48,993 nt of DNA, from contig VKHL01000194.1 of NCBI GenBank assembly GCA_015146655.1, forward strand, positions 1-48,993, given 5' to 3'. Numbering within the stretch: the stretch's first letter is position 1; each line of letters begins with the position of its first letter. Source of the stretch: Ochromonas danica (lineage: Eukaryota; Sar; Chrysophyceae; Chromulinales; Chromulinaceae). Under the pieces are notes generated by a model. The model was not told the origin of the DNA. It ran no database searches and saw only the letters and a program-made list of their open reading frames with translations. This document shows positions 1 through 10,691 of this stretch, piece by piece. Made by a program: the position numbers and the translations under genes.

Positions 1-1932
1 TCTACTCATACTAACATATACTATACATTAACATATTCATCTGCTTTCTACCTACACTAACACTAACTTATAACATACTACATATCATTATTGTGACATA
101 CTATACTATACAGTACAAGACTACTAACATGTAAGGTGTAAGAAATGATAGCCATACTTACCATATTGGTCTCATTCATATCAACTCTCTCATCGCCCAA
201 TAAGACCTTGACAACTTCAACATAACCATTCCAGCATGCAAAATGCAAGGGCGTCCATCCTTCCTAGTCAAACACAGTAACATATATATTAGCTATAACA
301 ATAATAGTAATAATGACATTATAATATTCTGTATCTGCTCATACTAACATATGCTAATAATACCAACACCTTCACCTACTTTCTACCTACACCTACACTA
401 ATACTAACTTATAACATATACACCATCATAACAGACTAACTAGTATACTGTATAGATATCTACTCATAGTAACATATACTATACATTAACATATTCATCT
501 GCTTTCTACCTACACTAACACTAACTTATAACATACTACATATCATTATTGTGACATACTATACTATACAGTACAAGACTACTAACATGTAAGGTGTAAG
601 AAATGATAGCCATACTTACCATATTGGTCTCATTCATATCAACTCTCTCATCGCCCAATAAGACCTTGACAACTTCAACATAACCATTCCAGCATGCAAA
701 ATGCAAGGGCGTCCATCCTTCCTAGTCAAACACAGTAACATATATATTAGCTATAACAATAATAGTAATAATGACATTATAATATTCTGTATCTGCTCAT
801 ACTAACATATGCTAATAATACCAACACCTTCACCTACTTTCTACCTACACCTACACTAATACTAACTTATAACATATACACCATCATAACAGACTAACTA
901 GTATACTGTATAGATATCTACTCATAGTAACATATACTATACATTAACATATTCATCTGCTTTCTACCTACACTAACACTAACTTATAACATACTACATA
1001 TCATTATTGTGACATACTATACTATACAGTACAAGACTACTAACATGTAAGGTGTAAGAAATGATAGCCATACTTACCATATTGGTCTCATTCATATCAA
1101 CTCTCTCATCGCCCAATAAGACCTTGACAACTTCAACATAACCATTCCAGCATGCAAAATGCAAGGGCGTCCATCCTTCCTAGTCAAACACAGTAACATA
1201 TATATTAGCTATAACAATAATAGTAATAATGACATTATAATATTCTGTATCTGCTCATACTAACATATGCTAATAATACCAACACCTTCACCTACTTTCT
1301 ACCTACACCTACACTAATACTAACTTATAACATATACACCATCATAACAGACTAACTAGTATACTGTATAGATATCTACTCATAGTAACATATACTATAC
1401 ATTAACATATTCATCTGCTTTCTACCTACACTAACACTAACTTATAACATACTACATATCATTATTGTGACATACTATACTATACAGTACAAGACTACTA
1501 ACATGTAAGGTGTAAGAAATGATAGCCATACTTACCATATTGGTCTCATTCATATCAACTCTCTCATCGCCCAATAAGACCTTGACAACTTCAACATAAC
1601 CATTCCAGCATGCAAAATGCAAGGGCGTCCATCCTTCCTAGTCAAACACAGTAACATATATATTAGCTATAACAATAATAGTAATAATGACATTATAATA
1701 TTCTGTATCTGCTCATACTAACATATGCTAATAATACCAACACCTTCACCTACTTTCTACCTACACCTACACTAATACTAACTTATAACATATACACCAT
1801 CATAACAGACTAACTAGTATACTGTATAGATATCTACTCATAGTAACATATACTATACATTAACATATTCATCTGCTTTCTACCTACACTAACACTAACT
1901 TATAACATACTACATATCATTATTGTGACATA
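1..1932 (-). repeat. 458-bp exon-bearing tandem array
   Basis: Four full units start at 1, 459, 917 and 1375. A fifth starts at 1833 and diverges after 1932 into an older related unit. The copies look identical apart from about one base in the first unit. Each unit holds one ankyrin exon of 102 bp (162-263, 620-721, 1078-1179, 1536-1637) plus its AT-rich intron, with acceptor TAG and donor GTAAGT on the minus strand. Every unit therefore adds the same 34 residues to ANK-A. The array runs off the left edge, so the copy number is unknown and may be collapsed in the assembly. Confidence 0.95.
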
Positions 1933-4500
1933 GCAACAATACAGTGCAAGACTGCTAATATGTGAGGTAGAAGAAATGATATTTATACTTACATTACCAG
2001 GCTTCTTCATATCAACCCTCTCATCACGTAATAGGGCTTCAACCACTTCAACATTCCCATACTCACACGCTTTATGCAAGGGAGTATTTCCACTCTGACC
2101 AACCATAATAACACATAATTATATGGAGTATCAATAAACAAAAGAAATAACAATATTATACATCTAGTCATACTAACATATATACAACACCACAGTTATA
2201 CATTATATCTACCGCATCAACAACTTCCAACATACAACAACTCATCACTACTCTGCTATAGTTTATAATATGAAACTACTAACATAAGTGCTGGTACTAC
2301 ACTCTACCATACTTACCTTATCCTTGATATTCACATCTACCCGAGAGTTCCCCAATAGAACCTTCACAACTTCAACATTCCCTTTCGCAGCATGTAAGGG
2401 AGTGTATCCATCCTAGACAAACACAAACACAATCATTAACATTAACGTCACAACTTCGACATTCTCATTTATTTTGCACATAGCATGTAAAAGAGTACTT
2501 CCATCCTAATCAAAACCAGTCACCAGCATTGCTATTAGTATGCTATTGCAATAGTCTAGCAAGATTGCAAGTGTGGTAATACTAACATACACAATAATAC
2601 CTTCACATGCCAGCCTACTACACCAGCAGTATCGTTTAACATCCCACCCATGCTTTTAGACAAGATTGCTGTACCATATAACACGTCATATATATACACT
2701 GAGAATACTGAAACTAAATCACCTTTCCTACTATACAACATTACACTACCGCTACTTATCTACATCTATATCTATATCCATATATAAACTACTAATTATG
2801 AGCAGACTATTCAGACCTCATTGCTCACCTTACTGTCCACAGCATTGACATCAATTGCTGGATGAAGTAACAACAGCCTCATCATCTCTACATTGCGCTT
2901 AGCAGCTGCCATCTGCAGTGCTGTCACATCCTACAGACCATTATTAGACATTCACCACATCATACCATCCCTGTTAGAATAGACAACAACATAGTTGAGG
3001 TATCCACATATATCTATAGACATGTTGTTCTCCTGTTCTTCATTACATCACCTTCTACACACAAGATCAACCAGCAGACTAGACTATAATCAATAGCTTT
3101 ACCTTGACTTCTTCACCATCTACAGTCATTGTGAAATGATGGTGGATCAGTGATACAGGGATTCTATCGATTGCATTATAAGTCTCCAGCACTCTCAATG
3201 CTGTCACGTCTCCTAGTTCCACCATTGCCTGCCAATTAGTGAAGCAGGTTTGTAGAAGTATAGCGACTTGGCTTTCTTGTTGTTGAGTAAGGAAGTTGCG
3301 AACTAGCGCCTGTGCTTGGTTTGCCCTACTCTCTTCCTCAATTCGTTCTGCTTCTTTAATGTCGCGTGCTTTGACAGCCTCTTGCAGGATAGACCTCAGT
3401 ACAGATATCTCAGTCAGAAATGCCTCCTTCACTTCGACAGCATCTTCTAGTTTAGTTTTCAGCACAGCATTCTCAATCAGAAATGCCACCTTCACTTTGT
3501 CTGCCTCTTCTAGTTTAGTCTTCAGACCAGCTATCTCAGTCAGAACTGCCACCTTCACTTTGTCTGCCTCTTGCAGGATAGACCTCAGTACAGATATCTC
3601 AGTCAGAACTGCCTCCTTCGCTTTGTCTGCCTCTTCTAGTTGAGTCTTCAGACCAGCTATCTCAGTCAGAAATGCCACCTTCACTTTGTCTGCCTCTTGT
3701 AGTTTAGTCTTCAGTGCAGCTATCTCAGTCAGAAATGCCTCCTTCACTTTGTCTGCCTCTTCTAGTTTAGTCTTCAGACCAGCTATCTCAGTCAGAGATA
3801 CCACCTTCACTTTGTCTGCCTCTTGTAGTTTAGTCTTCAGACCAGCTATCTCAGTCAGAAATGCCTCCTTCACTTTGTCTGCCTCTTCTAGTTTAGTCTT
3901 CAGTGCAGCTATCTCAGTCAGAAATGCCTCCTTCACTTTGTCTGCCGATTTTAATTTGGATTTGAGTAAAGTAATCATAGTCTGTGTGGAAGCTTGGACT
4001 CTGCTATACTTTGTTTCAGCGGCATTTCTCATTTTTGCTTTGATGCTCTCTTCTAGTTCAGACACCACCTTCTCATTTACTGCCTGAGACTCTTCCAGCT
4101 TTCTCTCTAAATCAACTCGTGCTACGTGTTCTCTTTCGAGTGCATTATTCAAGTCCGCAACCTCCGCCTGAGTTGACGTCATCACTTGTTGTAGCTTTCT
4201 CTCTGCTTCAATTCGTCTCACTTCTTCGACCTTGTGAGGGACAGCATCCAGAAGACGACGTACCACTTTCTTTACCTCAGCACGATCTCTTTCTTCCTGT
4301 TCTCTTCTCGCTTCTTCAGTCTTTCTCTCTTCTTCCTCTGCATCTGGCTTCTTTAAGCTCAACTGGATCTTGTCCGTCACGTCCGTCAAATAGGAAAATA
4401 TGATATGAAATAATTTTAGGACGAGGTAGACAAGATAAATTACAAGTCTGAGCTCAGCTTGTAGTTCTTCAATAAAAGCATTCAGTAGTCCTAGTAGCAT
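1..4500 (-). CDS. ANK-A: membrane-anchored coiled-coil/ankyrin-repeat protein, spliced, 3' end off the window
   Basis: Exons seen (minus strand): 4500-3103, 2930-2829, a broken one at 2505-2449, 2412-2317, 2094-1993, 1637-1536, 1179-1078, 721-620 and 263-162, continuing past the left edge. Exon 1 is 466 codons. It starts at the first in-frame ATG with a hydrophobic helix (MLLGLLNAF..., about residues 1-40), which is probably a signal anchor. A long charged coiled coil follows, with about ten 21-residue repeats. Exon 1 ends with donor AAG|GTAAAG; reading on gives a stop 24 bases later. Each later exon holds one ankyrin repeat (TPLH...AC..GNVEVV..LL...RVD) and has phase-0 GT-AG borders. The reading frame is open upstream of 4500 back to about 4653 with no ATG, so a further 5' exon is possible. 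Ankyrin repeats and coiled coils bind proteins; the partner is unknown. Confidence 0.75.
1993..2094 (-). CDS. ANK-A ankyrin exon, counterpart of ANK-B exon 14
   Basis: This 34-codon ankyrin exon begins SGNTPLHKACEYGNVEVVEA and has acceptor TCAG and donor GTAAGT. Its closest match in the window is the ANK-B exon at 22065-22166, which marks it as the anchor between the older exons and the 458-bp array. It is part of the ANK-A gene entry. Confidence 0.85.
2449..2505 (-). pseudogene. Truncated ankyrin exon in ANK-A
   Basis: Nineteen codons of an ankyrin repeat (GAT GGA AGT ACT...) match the ANK-B exons at 18274-18378 and 21810-21914. The match then runs straight into the last bases of the intron that precedes the next exon. 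The second half of the repeat and its donor site are gone. Reading through meets a stop at the next acceptor (GTC TAG). Because neighbouring exons are phase 0, skipping this remnant keeps the frame. Confidence 0.75.
3385..3966 (-). repeat. 21-residue (63-bp) coiled-coil repeats in ANK-A
   Basis: About nine full copies and one partial copy of a 21-residue unit of the type LKTKLEEADKVKEAFLTEIA, three heptads each, lie in exon 1. Variants alternate (LEEADKVK, LQEADKVK, LRSILQEADK). ANK-B has only one such unit at the matching place, so the run expanded in ANK-A or shrank in ANK-B. Confidence 0.9.
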
Positions 4501-5290
4501 GGTGACGATATTCTTCTGTCTATTATTTAGTGCACGAAGTTTCACCTTTTGATTTTGACTTTTTGACTGACTTTTTGGATTACTGGACAAAGACCACTCT
4601 AGGTTTCGTTGTTCAGGACTTTCGATGTTTCGCAATTTCGTTTGGGAAGTCACTTCTCACGTGTTTAACAATAAGGCAGTCGACAATTCACTTCTCAGCA
4701 TCAGCAAGGATTTCATCTTCGAGCGTTCTCTGTTGTGTACCTCTTCAGTCAGCATTCAGTCGGTAAAGTCACAAGTAGTCTATGGCTGGAAGGCAGTGAA
4801 GCAGCTGAAGAGTGAAGTCTCGATGTGGAAGAACAATTAACTTCCTCACCTTTCACATTACTTGTTGACCACCTTGAAAGTGCATGTCTATAATAGGATA
4901 GGCTAGGCCAAAGAAAGGGTGAGAATGGTGAGTGGACTTTGTTGCTCAACAACAGAACACTACAGCAGTCAGTCAGTTACTGTATGCTCATTTCAACATA
5001 CTCCATGTTGAAGACTAGACTACTCATACTACTGTAACATATGCACGCTGACTTTCATCTGGAATATCAGAGAGAGTTCATCATGGAGTAGTGAGTAGTG
5101 ATAGCAGCCTGTCTCTTCATCAAGTATGTCTTTCGTTCAGAAGAACTGTATGTACTAGTATGTATGAGCGATGGAATGGAGTAAATCGCATCTGCTACCA
5201 CTCCATGGAATATGGGATTCATCTGAGAGGAATGTCTATGTGGGGGAAGATCCTTTGGGTATTACCGAGTCCTTTATTTCTCATTAGCTG
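4501..5290 (-). repeat. Inverted-repeat arm A upstream of ANK-A (mate at 15850-16591)
   Basis: Read on the minus strand, this stretch matches the plus strand at 15850-16591. Within it, 4749-4952 and 16096-16299 translate to the same 67 residues, so they are near identical. From about 5085 outward the match is weaker but recognisable (both hold CATGGAATATGG, then ATTCATCTGAGAG and ATGTGGGG). Arm B has a small extra piece near 16360-16395. The shared part must hold the ANK promoter and 5' leader; no core promoter motif is obvious. Confidence 0.85.
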
Positions 5291-5339
5291 GAAGGTTGTC
5301 GGAGTCTCATCAGTGGGTTGTCTGAGACTATATATCCAT

Positions 5340-5636
5340 GTAGAAAGTGATGTTTATCTATCTAATATCCACTTTTCGGACAAGCAAGTGAGTGAGTTGA
5401 TCAAGACATGTCAGTTGCTGAAGAGATTGAGAATCTGTTGCTATGGTTTGGAGAGTCTTGTGTGGTATGGATCATTCTAGTGTGATGAGAGTGGTTTGGC
5501 TCACTACTGTAAGGGTCAGAATGTTCCTCCAGAAATGTTGCTTGTTTGGATTTCTACTGGATGATGAGAAGGTCAAATGGCCTTCTACTGTTAAACAAGG
5601 AGAATTCCTGTCATATAATAGACAGAGATTTTAAAA
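5340..5636 (+). pseudogene. Relic of an F-box-like/LRR gene, C-terminal end only
   Basis: One frame has FSDKQVSELIKTCQLLKRL and CYGLESLV, matching the end of the FL proteins, especially FL7. Another frame holds LLDDEKVKWPST, the conserved tail. The two frames do not join, and no N-terminal F-box-like segment lies upstream. It overlaps the outer, weaker part of inverted-repeat arm A. It is probably the remains of an FL gene broken when the arm was duplicated. Confidence 0.7.
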
Positions 5637-6606
5637 AGGAATCTCATTACGGGACCAAACATTCGTGGTAAACCTGACAGTTCTTGTTCGAGAGGGTTTC
5701 TTAGCTTGGTAGTTTCTAGAGACACTGTTGTTGTTATTGGCAGACTTATGCAGGTATAATAACCTTAAGCCAAGATCACTCATTCACTGCTCTACCATCC
5801 ACCAATTAAGGTTCAACATAAACATTTTTGATGTTTAGTACTGCAAGTCACACAATTATCAAGTATTTGACCACTCATCTCGACAAACATTGATGAACTG
5901 ATTTGAGAGTGACGCTCGGTATCTCAAGATGCCGCGTCTGCGATAATCTACTATATCTAATCATAATAAGAAGTGAAGATGATGAAGAAGACCCTATCTT
6001 GTTGTATCGTCCTTTACACTTATTGCTGTCGTACTCATGCATAATCTCATCAGCTCAGAGATGAAGAAGACGTTATCCACTGCACCTCACACGGATTGCT
6101 GTCGTAACCAGCAGCACAACAAAAACCAAAACCAGCAATGATGCCCTGGAATTCGAAGGAACACTTCCTCCCAATGCAGCCTAACAAGAGCTTCAGCGTT
6201 GCCTCGCACTTGCCATCCATAAAAAACTATTAAGCCTCCTTCCTACTATGACCTCTCAGACAGAAGACACATCACATCCATGCTAAACACAATTGTTCTT
6301 TTGAGATGATAGTGACTGCATAGGAAAAGAGAGACAAAGAGACCCATGACTGACTTGGAAGTAAGCGTTGCCGCTATGTGTTATTCTGTTTATGATATCA
6401 AGAATAAGAATCACCAAGATAGTGTTATGTACATCAACCTCTTCCAAACAAGTCATAGGAATTCCGGAATTTGAGAATGCACACAAAGTAAAAAACGTGA
6501 TTTTCATGGACTGACTTCGAGTGATAACATGCTCCATTCTGATTGGAATTTGTCTGGTCCGATCACTTTCACGAACCTCTGAAGTCTGTGTTGTCCAAGT
6601 GTCCAG
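5637..6606. other. Intergenic DNA shared with other FL spacers
   Basis: No gene was seen. The part at 6255-6445 is repeated at 11110-11320, and more loosely at 37090-37390, so it is old spacer copied with the FL genes. The part from about 6545 is the conserved FL leader, also found upstream of FL2 and FL3. Confidence 0.7.
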
Positions 6607-6674
6607 GTAATCACTTCACTGTGTGCCTTATCAAAATCCTCAAGCAACCCTGTATAATACTTTTTTGCTTGCAG
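6607..6674 (+). other. Putative 5'-leader intron of FL1
   Basis: The donor is CCAG|GTAATC and the acceptor TTTGCTTGCAG, 68 bp apart and about 120 bp before the ATG. The same 68-bp interval with the same borders occurs before FL2 (8858-8925) and FL3 (11559-11626), where the acceptor end reads GATAACAG. The acceptor end differs in sequence while the length and AG are kept, which favours a real intron. Confidence 0.45.
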
Positions 6675-6796
6675 GTAAATCACACCATCAGAGACAGCGA
6701 AAATCTGAGAGCGGCGTGCGCAACTTCTTCAACAATAACAGTCTCTAATCACAGTTATTTACCGTATTATTATTATCTCGTACTTGTTGAGAAGTG

Positions 6797-8419
6797 ATGA
6801 ATGTTATATGGCAGTTACCTGAAGATATTCTTCATAGTATATATTCAGAATGGTTGGAATGGAAGGATTTGTCTATGTTAGATATAGCCTGTGTAGAGAG
6901 GAGTGCTAGAGAAGTGTGGTTGACTTCTTTGACTGATCTCAGAATGACTCAAAGGTTGATAACCAAATCTTCATTTTGGAATTATGAGATGAGGATATTC
7001 TGTAATTGGTTGAGAAATCGGAGATTATTGTTTGTGGAAGGCTTTGTTGTGATGCCAGATGTCTTAGAAGATCTTGTAGGAGGGTTATTAGACATGGAAT
7101 ACTACTGTCCCACTCTTCGCTCTATTGATATATATACATGGAGTGATAATAGGAGGAGATGTGATATTGATCAAGTGAAGAATAATCTCTCTGTCTTTTT
7201 GAGTCACTGCCATAATCTACAGGGAGTCTCAGTAAGAGTTGATAACATGGGTAGATATCCTACGAGTTTCAGTCGTATCATCTTGCAAGTGTTGATAGAT
7301 AAGTTAAGAGAGAATTCTCTGGTCAAGATCTCTCTAGAGGGTTATAATATACATAAAAGTGATGAGATAGTAGCCCATCTCCTCATATTGCATGCTTCCA
7401 GCTTACAAGATCTCAATCTTTCTCGGGTAGGCGGAGTGGAATTGATCATGTCCACCCTAATAGAGAATCAAATTCGATTGAGGGTATTGAGTGTGGACAT
7501 GGGGTATATAACTTCTAATATTTTCAGTTATTTGAAATCTTATCTCTCATCAGCAGGAGACTTTTTAGAAGATCTGAAGGTGAAATTCAGTCCTTATGAT
7601 GCTGATGAACTTGTTCTTTCAGTATCAACATCTTGCCCAAAGTTGACCAGATTCCATTCTCGTGGACAATGCAGTATGGAGAATCTGCGTCACCTCTTTG
7701 AACAGTGCCAAAGTCTTCAGACTGTTTCCATTGACAAAACTATCTGTACAGATGACGTGAACATGTCTGTGTCAATAGCTGTGAGAGGCTCTAATGATGA
7801 TTGGACTGTTTGTTTATCTCATGCCTTGAAAAGAAGACAGTATAAGCAAGTGACTTTAAGTCTGAATGAAGACCACTATTATCATCCAGTGGGAAATCTG
7901 AAGTCCATGTTGGAACCTTATCAGATTTGTTTGAAAGCTTCCACCTCAGAGACAGCCTTGATCTCCCTATTACAGGATCTTCCCCGTGTGGACACATTTT
8001 ACCTGAAGCAGGTAATCAACAATCAGTACACTAATGCTGCTTTGTCAGCGATTAAAGAGCATGCGAAGAGTTTGTCAGAGTTGTCTGTGACTCCCGATTG
8101 TAACAACCAGTATGGTCGCAGCTTTTCTGATGAGTTGCTGTGTGAGTTGATCAAGCATTGTTTGTCTTTGAAGAGATTATCGGTCTTTAGTTGTGGATTA
8201 GAGATAATTATGGCGGCATTGAAACTCTCTGGTGTCACTTGGTTATATCTCATAATGGGTAGTAAGGTTTCTGAAGAAATGCTAGATAGATTGCTACTAG
8301 ATAAGAAGGTGCAGTGGCCTTCTACTCTGGAAGTTGGATCTGTCCAATCGTATGGAAACACTTTCTCATATGAGTTGAATAAGGAAGATGGTGACTGGAC
8401 CAAACATGAAAGTAGCTAA
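6797..8419 (+). CDS. FL1: F-box-like/leucine-rich repeat protein, 540 aa
   Basis: A single-exon gene. The start is the ATG in GAAGTGATGA, a context kept before nearly all FL genes. Residues about 7-45 (LPEDILHSIYSEWLEWKD...LDIACVE) fit an F-box-like helix bundle: LP.DIL, a hydrophobic/Trp core, then R..WL. The rest, about residues 60-500, is an irregular leucine-rich solenoid of the F-box/LRR (RNI-like) type with units such as HASSLQDLNLS, TSCPKLTRF and HCLSLKRLSVFSCGL. A conserved tail (KKVQWPSTLEVGSV, then F.YE.NKED..W) closes it. F-box/LRR proteins usually recruit substrates to SCF ubiquitin ligases; that role is inferred. A stretch of about 170 residues is nearly the same in FL3. Confidence 0.85.
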   Translation: MNVIWQLPEDILHSIYSEWLEWKDLSMLDIACVERSAREVWLTSLTDLRMTQRLITKSSFWNYEMRIFCNWLRNRRLLFVEGFVVMPDVLEDLVGGLLDMEYYCPTLRSIDIYTWSDNRRRCDIDQVKNNLSVFLSHCHNLQGVSVRVDNMGRYPTSFSRIILQVLIDKLRENSLVKISLEGYNIHKSDEIVAHLLILHASSLQDLNLSRVGGVELIMSTLIENQIRLRVLSVDMGYITSNIFSYLKSYLSSAGDFLEDLKVKFSPYDADELVLSVSTSCPKLTRFHSRGQCSMENLRHLFEQCQSLQTVSIDKTICTDDVNMSVSIAVRGSNDDWTVCLSHALKRRQYKQVTLSLNEDHYYHPVGNLKSMLEPYQICLKASTSETALISLLQDLPRVDTFYLKQVINNQYTNAALSAIKEHAKSLSELSVTPDCNNQYGRSFSDELLCELIKHCLSLKRLSVFSCGLEIIMAALKLSGVTWLYLIMGSKVSEEMLDRLLLDKKVQWPSTLEVGSVQSYGNTFSYELNKEDGDWTKHESS

Positions 8420-9053
8420 TTAGCTTGATTGACGGATTGATTTGAATGGTTCGGTGGATTGTAGTAGTGCTTCTTCTTCTCTGGATTGTGTAGATAATGA
8501 AGTTACCATAACGAAGAAGAACAACATTCAAACCAAGATTTTGATTGTATAATGAGTTGCAATTGATACTATTTACTACTACTGGCTACTAGATTGGGCA
8601 ATACATGTGATGTAACATAGCGTATCATCACGTCTGCCAAACAAGTCTTGGTAACTTGAGAATGTACACAATCACCACAACATCAACACATAGACAATCT
8701 ACACAAGAAGGTGGCAATCTCCTACAGACTTTTCGAGTGAAAAACGCGTTTCTTCACTTGGGCAGCAATGCAACAACTCCGAACATTGAAATATTTGAAT
8801 TTGTCTGGTCCGATCACTTTCACGAACCTCTGAAGTCTGTGTTGTCCAAGTATCCAGGTAATCACTTCACTGTGTGCCTTATCAAAATCCTCAAGCAACC
8901 CTGTATAATTATTTGTTGATAACAGGTAAATCACACCATCAGAGACAGCGAAAATCTGAGAGCGGCGTGGGCAACTTCTTCAACAATAACAGTCTCTAAT
9001 CACTGCTATTTACCGTATTATTATCATCTAGTTATTATTCTTGTTTGGAAGTG
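8420..9053 (+). promoter_or_regulatory. FL2 upstream region with conserved leader
   Basis: From about 8645 to the ATG at 9054 this matches 11340-11754 before FL3, and from 8797 also 6547-6796 before FL1. It holds a putative 68-bp leader intron at 8858-8925 (CCAG|GTAATC to GATAACAG). No TATA box stands out. The part at 8420-8640 shows nothing recognisable. Confidence 0.5.
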
Positions 9054-10691
9054 ATGAGTAATATCTGGCAATTACCTGAAGATATTCTTCGTATTTTATA
9101 TTCAGAATGGTTGGAATGGAAGGATTTGGCAGGGTTAGATATAGCCTGTGTGGAGAAGAGTGAACGAGGAGAGTGGTTGACTTTTATAGCTGACCTGAGA
9201 ATGACTCAAAGGTTGACAACCAATTATATATTTTCGAACGATGAGATGAGGATATTCTATAATTGGATGAGAAGTCATCGAGTGTTTTGTGTGGAAGGCT
9301 CTGTTGTGATGCCAGATGTCTTAGAAGATCTTGTAGGAGGGTTATTAGACATGGAGTCCTACTGTCCCACTCTTCGCTCTATTGATATATATACATGGAG
9401 TGATGATAGGAGCATCTCTGATGATGACCAATCTGATATTGATCAAGTGAAGAATAATCTCTCTGTCTTTTTGAGTTACTGCCATAATCTACAGGAAGTG
9501 AAAGTAATAATGGATGACATGGATAAACATCCTGATAGTTTCAGTCGTATTATCTTGCAAGTATTCTCAGAGAAGCTAAGAAAGAATTCTCTAACAAAGA
9601 TCTCTCTAGAGGGTTGTGATATAGATAAAAGTGATGATATGGTAGCCAATCTCCTCATAAAGCATGCTTCCAGCTTACAAGATCTCAATCTTTCTCATAT
9701 TTCCGGTGTGCAATTGATCATGTCCACCCTCACAGAGCGTCACATTCGATTGAGGGTATTGAGTGTGGACATGGGGTACGAACCTCTTGATGATTTAGAA
9801 CTTTATTTCATATCTTATCTCTCCTCAACAGGAGACTTGTTAGAAGATCTGAAGGTTAATTGCTGGTCTCTTAACGCTGATGAACTTGTGCTTTCAGTAT
9901 CAACATCTTGTCCAAAGTTGATTAAATTCTATTGTCATGGACCATGCACTGTAGAGAATCTACGTCAATTCTTCGAACATTGTCCGTGTCTTCGGCATGT
10001 TTCCATTGAAGGAACTATGCAGACTGATGAAGATATCAACTCTGTTTCAATAGAGGTGAGAGGTTCGAATTACGATTGGGTTATCTCCTTATCTCATATA
10101 TTGAAAAGAAGACTGTATAAGCAAGTTACTTTAAGATTGTATGAAGACTACTATCACCCAGTGGGAAATCTGAAGTCCATGCTGGAACCATATCAGATTT
10201 GTTTGAAAGCTTCCACCTCAGAGAGAGCCTTGATCTCCCTACTACAGGATCTACCTCATTTGAACACTTTACACCTATCTCTGGTCATCAACAATCAGTA
10301 CGCTGATGCTACTTTGTCAGCTATTGCAGAGCATGCGAATAGTCTAACAAAGCTGTCTGTGATACCCGATTTTCGAGACCAGCTTGGTCTCAGCAATTCT
10401 GATAAGTTGCTGTGTGAGTTGATCCAACGCTGTCCGTCTCTGGAGAGATTATCGGTCTTTAGTTGTGGATTAGAGATAATTATGACAGCATTGAAACACT
10501 CTAATGTCACCAGCTTATATCTTACAATCATTAAGGAGGTTTCTGAGGATATGCTAGATGGATTGTTACTAGATAAGAAGGCGCAGTGGCCTTCTACTCT
10601 GGAAGTTGGATCTGTCGAATCGTTTGGAAGCACTTTCTCATATGAGTTCAATAAGGATGATCATCACTGGACCAAATATGGAAGAAGTTAA
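9054..10691 (+). CDS. FL2: F-box-like/leucine-rich repeat protein, 545 aa
   Basis: Intact, single exon, with the start ATG in GGAAGTGATGAG. The F-box-like segment is LPEDILRILYSEWLEWKD. After WSDDR it has an insert relative to FL1 (ISDDDQSDIDQ). The LRR body follows the family plan and ends KKAQWPSTLEVGSVESFG. Its 3' half from about 10010 is close to FL4 (DINSVSIEVRGSNYDW, SNSDKLL), while its 5' half is closer to FL1 and FL3, so the gene is a mosaic. The role as a substrate-binding F-box protein is inferred from the family. Confidence 0.85.
   Translation: MSNIWQLPEDILRILYSEWLEWKDLAGLDIACVEKSERGEWLTFIADLRMTQRLTTNYIFSNDEMRIFYNWMRSHRVFCVEGSVVMPDVLEDLVGGLLDMESYCPTLRSIDIYTWSDDRSISDDDQSDIDQVKNNLSVFLSYCHNLQEVKVIMDDMDKHPDSFSRIILQVFSEKLRKNSLTKISLEGCDIDKSDDMVANLLIKHASSLQDLNLSHISGVQLIMSTLTERHIRLRVLSVDMGYEPLDDLELYFISYLSSTGDLLEDLKVNCWSLNADELVLSVSTSCPKLIKFYCHGPCTVENLRQFFEHCPCLRHVSIEGTMQTDEDINSVSIEVRGSNYDWVISLSHILKRRLYKQVTLRLYEDYYHPVGNLKSMLEPYQICLKASTSERALISLLQDLPHLNTLHLSLVINNQYADATLSAIAEHANSLTKLSVIPDFRDQLGLSNSDKLLCELIQRCPSLERLSVFSCGLEIIMTALKHSNVTSLYLTIIKEVSEDMLDGLLLDKKAQWPSTLEVGSVESFGSTFSYEFNKDDHHWTKYGRS

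Noticed and set aside
1-1932. The 458-bp array as a CRISPR or a centromere satellite
   Set aside because: The units carry spliceable ankyrin exons, and there are no short repeats with unique spacers.
2556-2741. A 61-codon minus frame
   Set aside because: It lies in an ANK-A intron and matches an ANK-B intron near 18040-18200.
3296-4087. Plus-strand open frames with repeats such as SASSSLVFRPAISVR
   Set aside because: They are antisense shadows of the 21-residue repeats of ANK-A; the minus frame has the coiled-coil logic and the splice sites.
4749-4952. A 67-codon frame present identically at 16096-16299
   Set aside because: The identity follows from the inverted duplication of non-coding upstream DNA; no domain or start context.
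4501-5290. The inverted arms as long terminal inverted repeats of a giant transposon
   Set aside because: The arms contain the host genes themselves and no transposase or target-site duplication is seen.
7791-8403. Minus frames antisense to the FL C-termini (also in FL2, FL3, FL8, FL10 and FL12)
   Set aside because: They recur only because the sense genes are paralogues.
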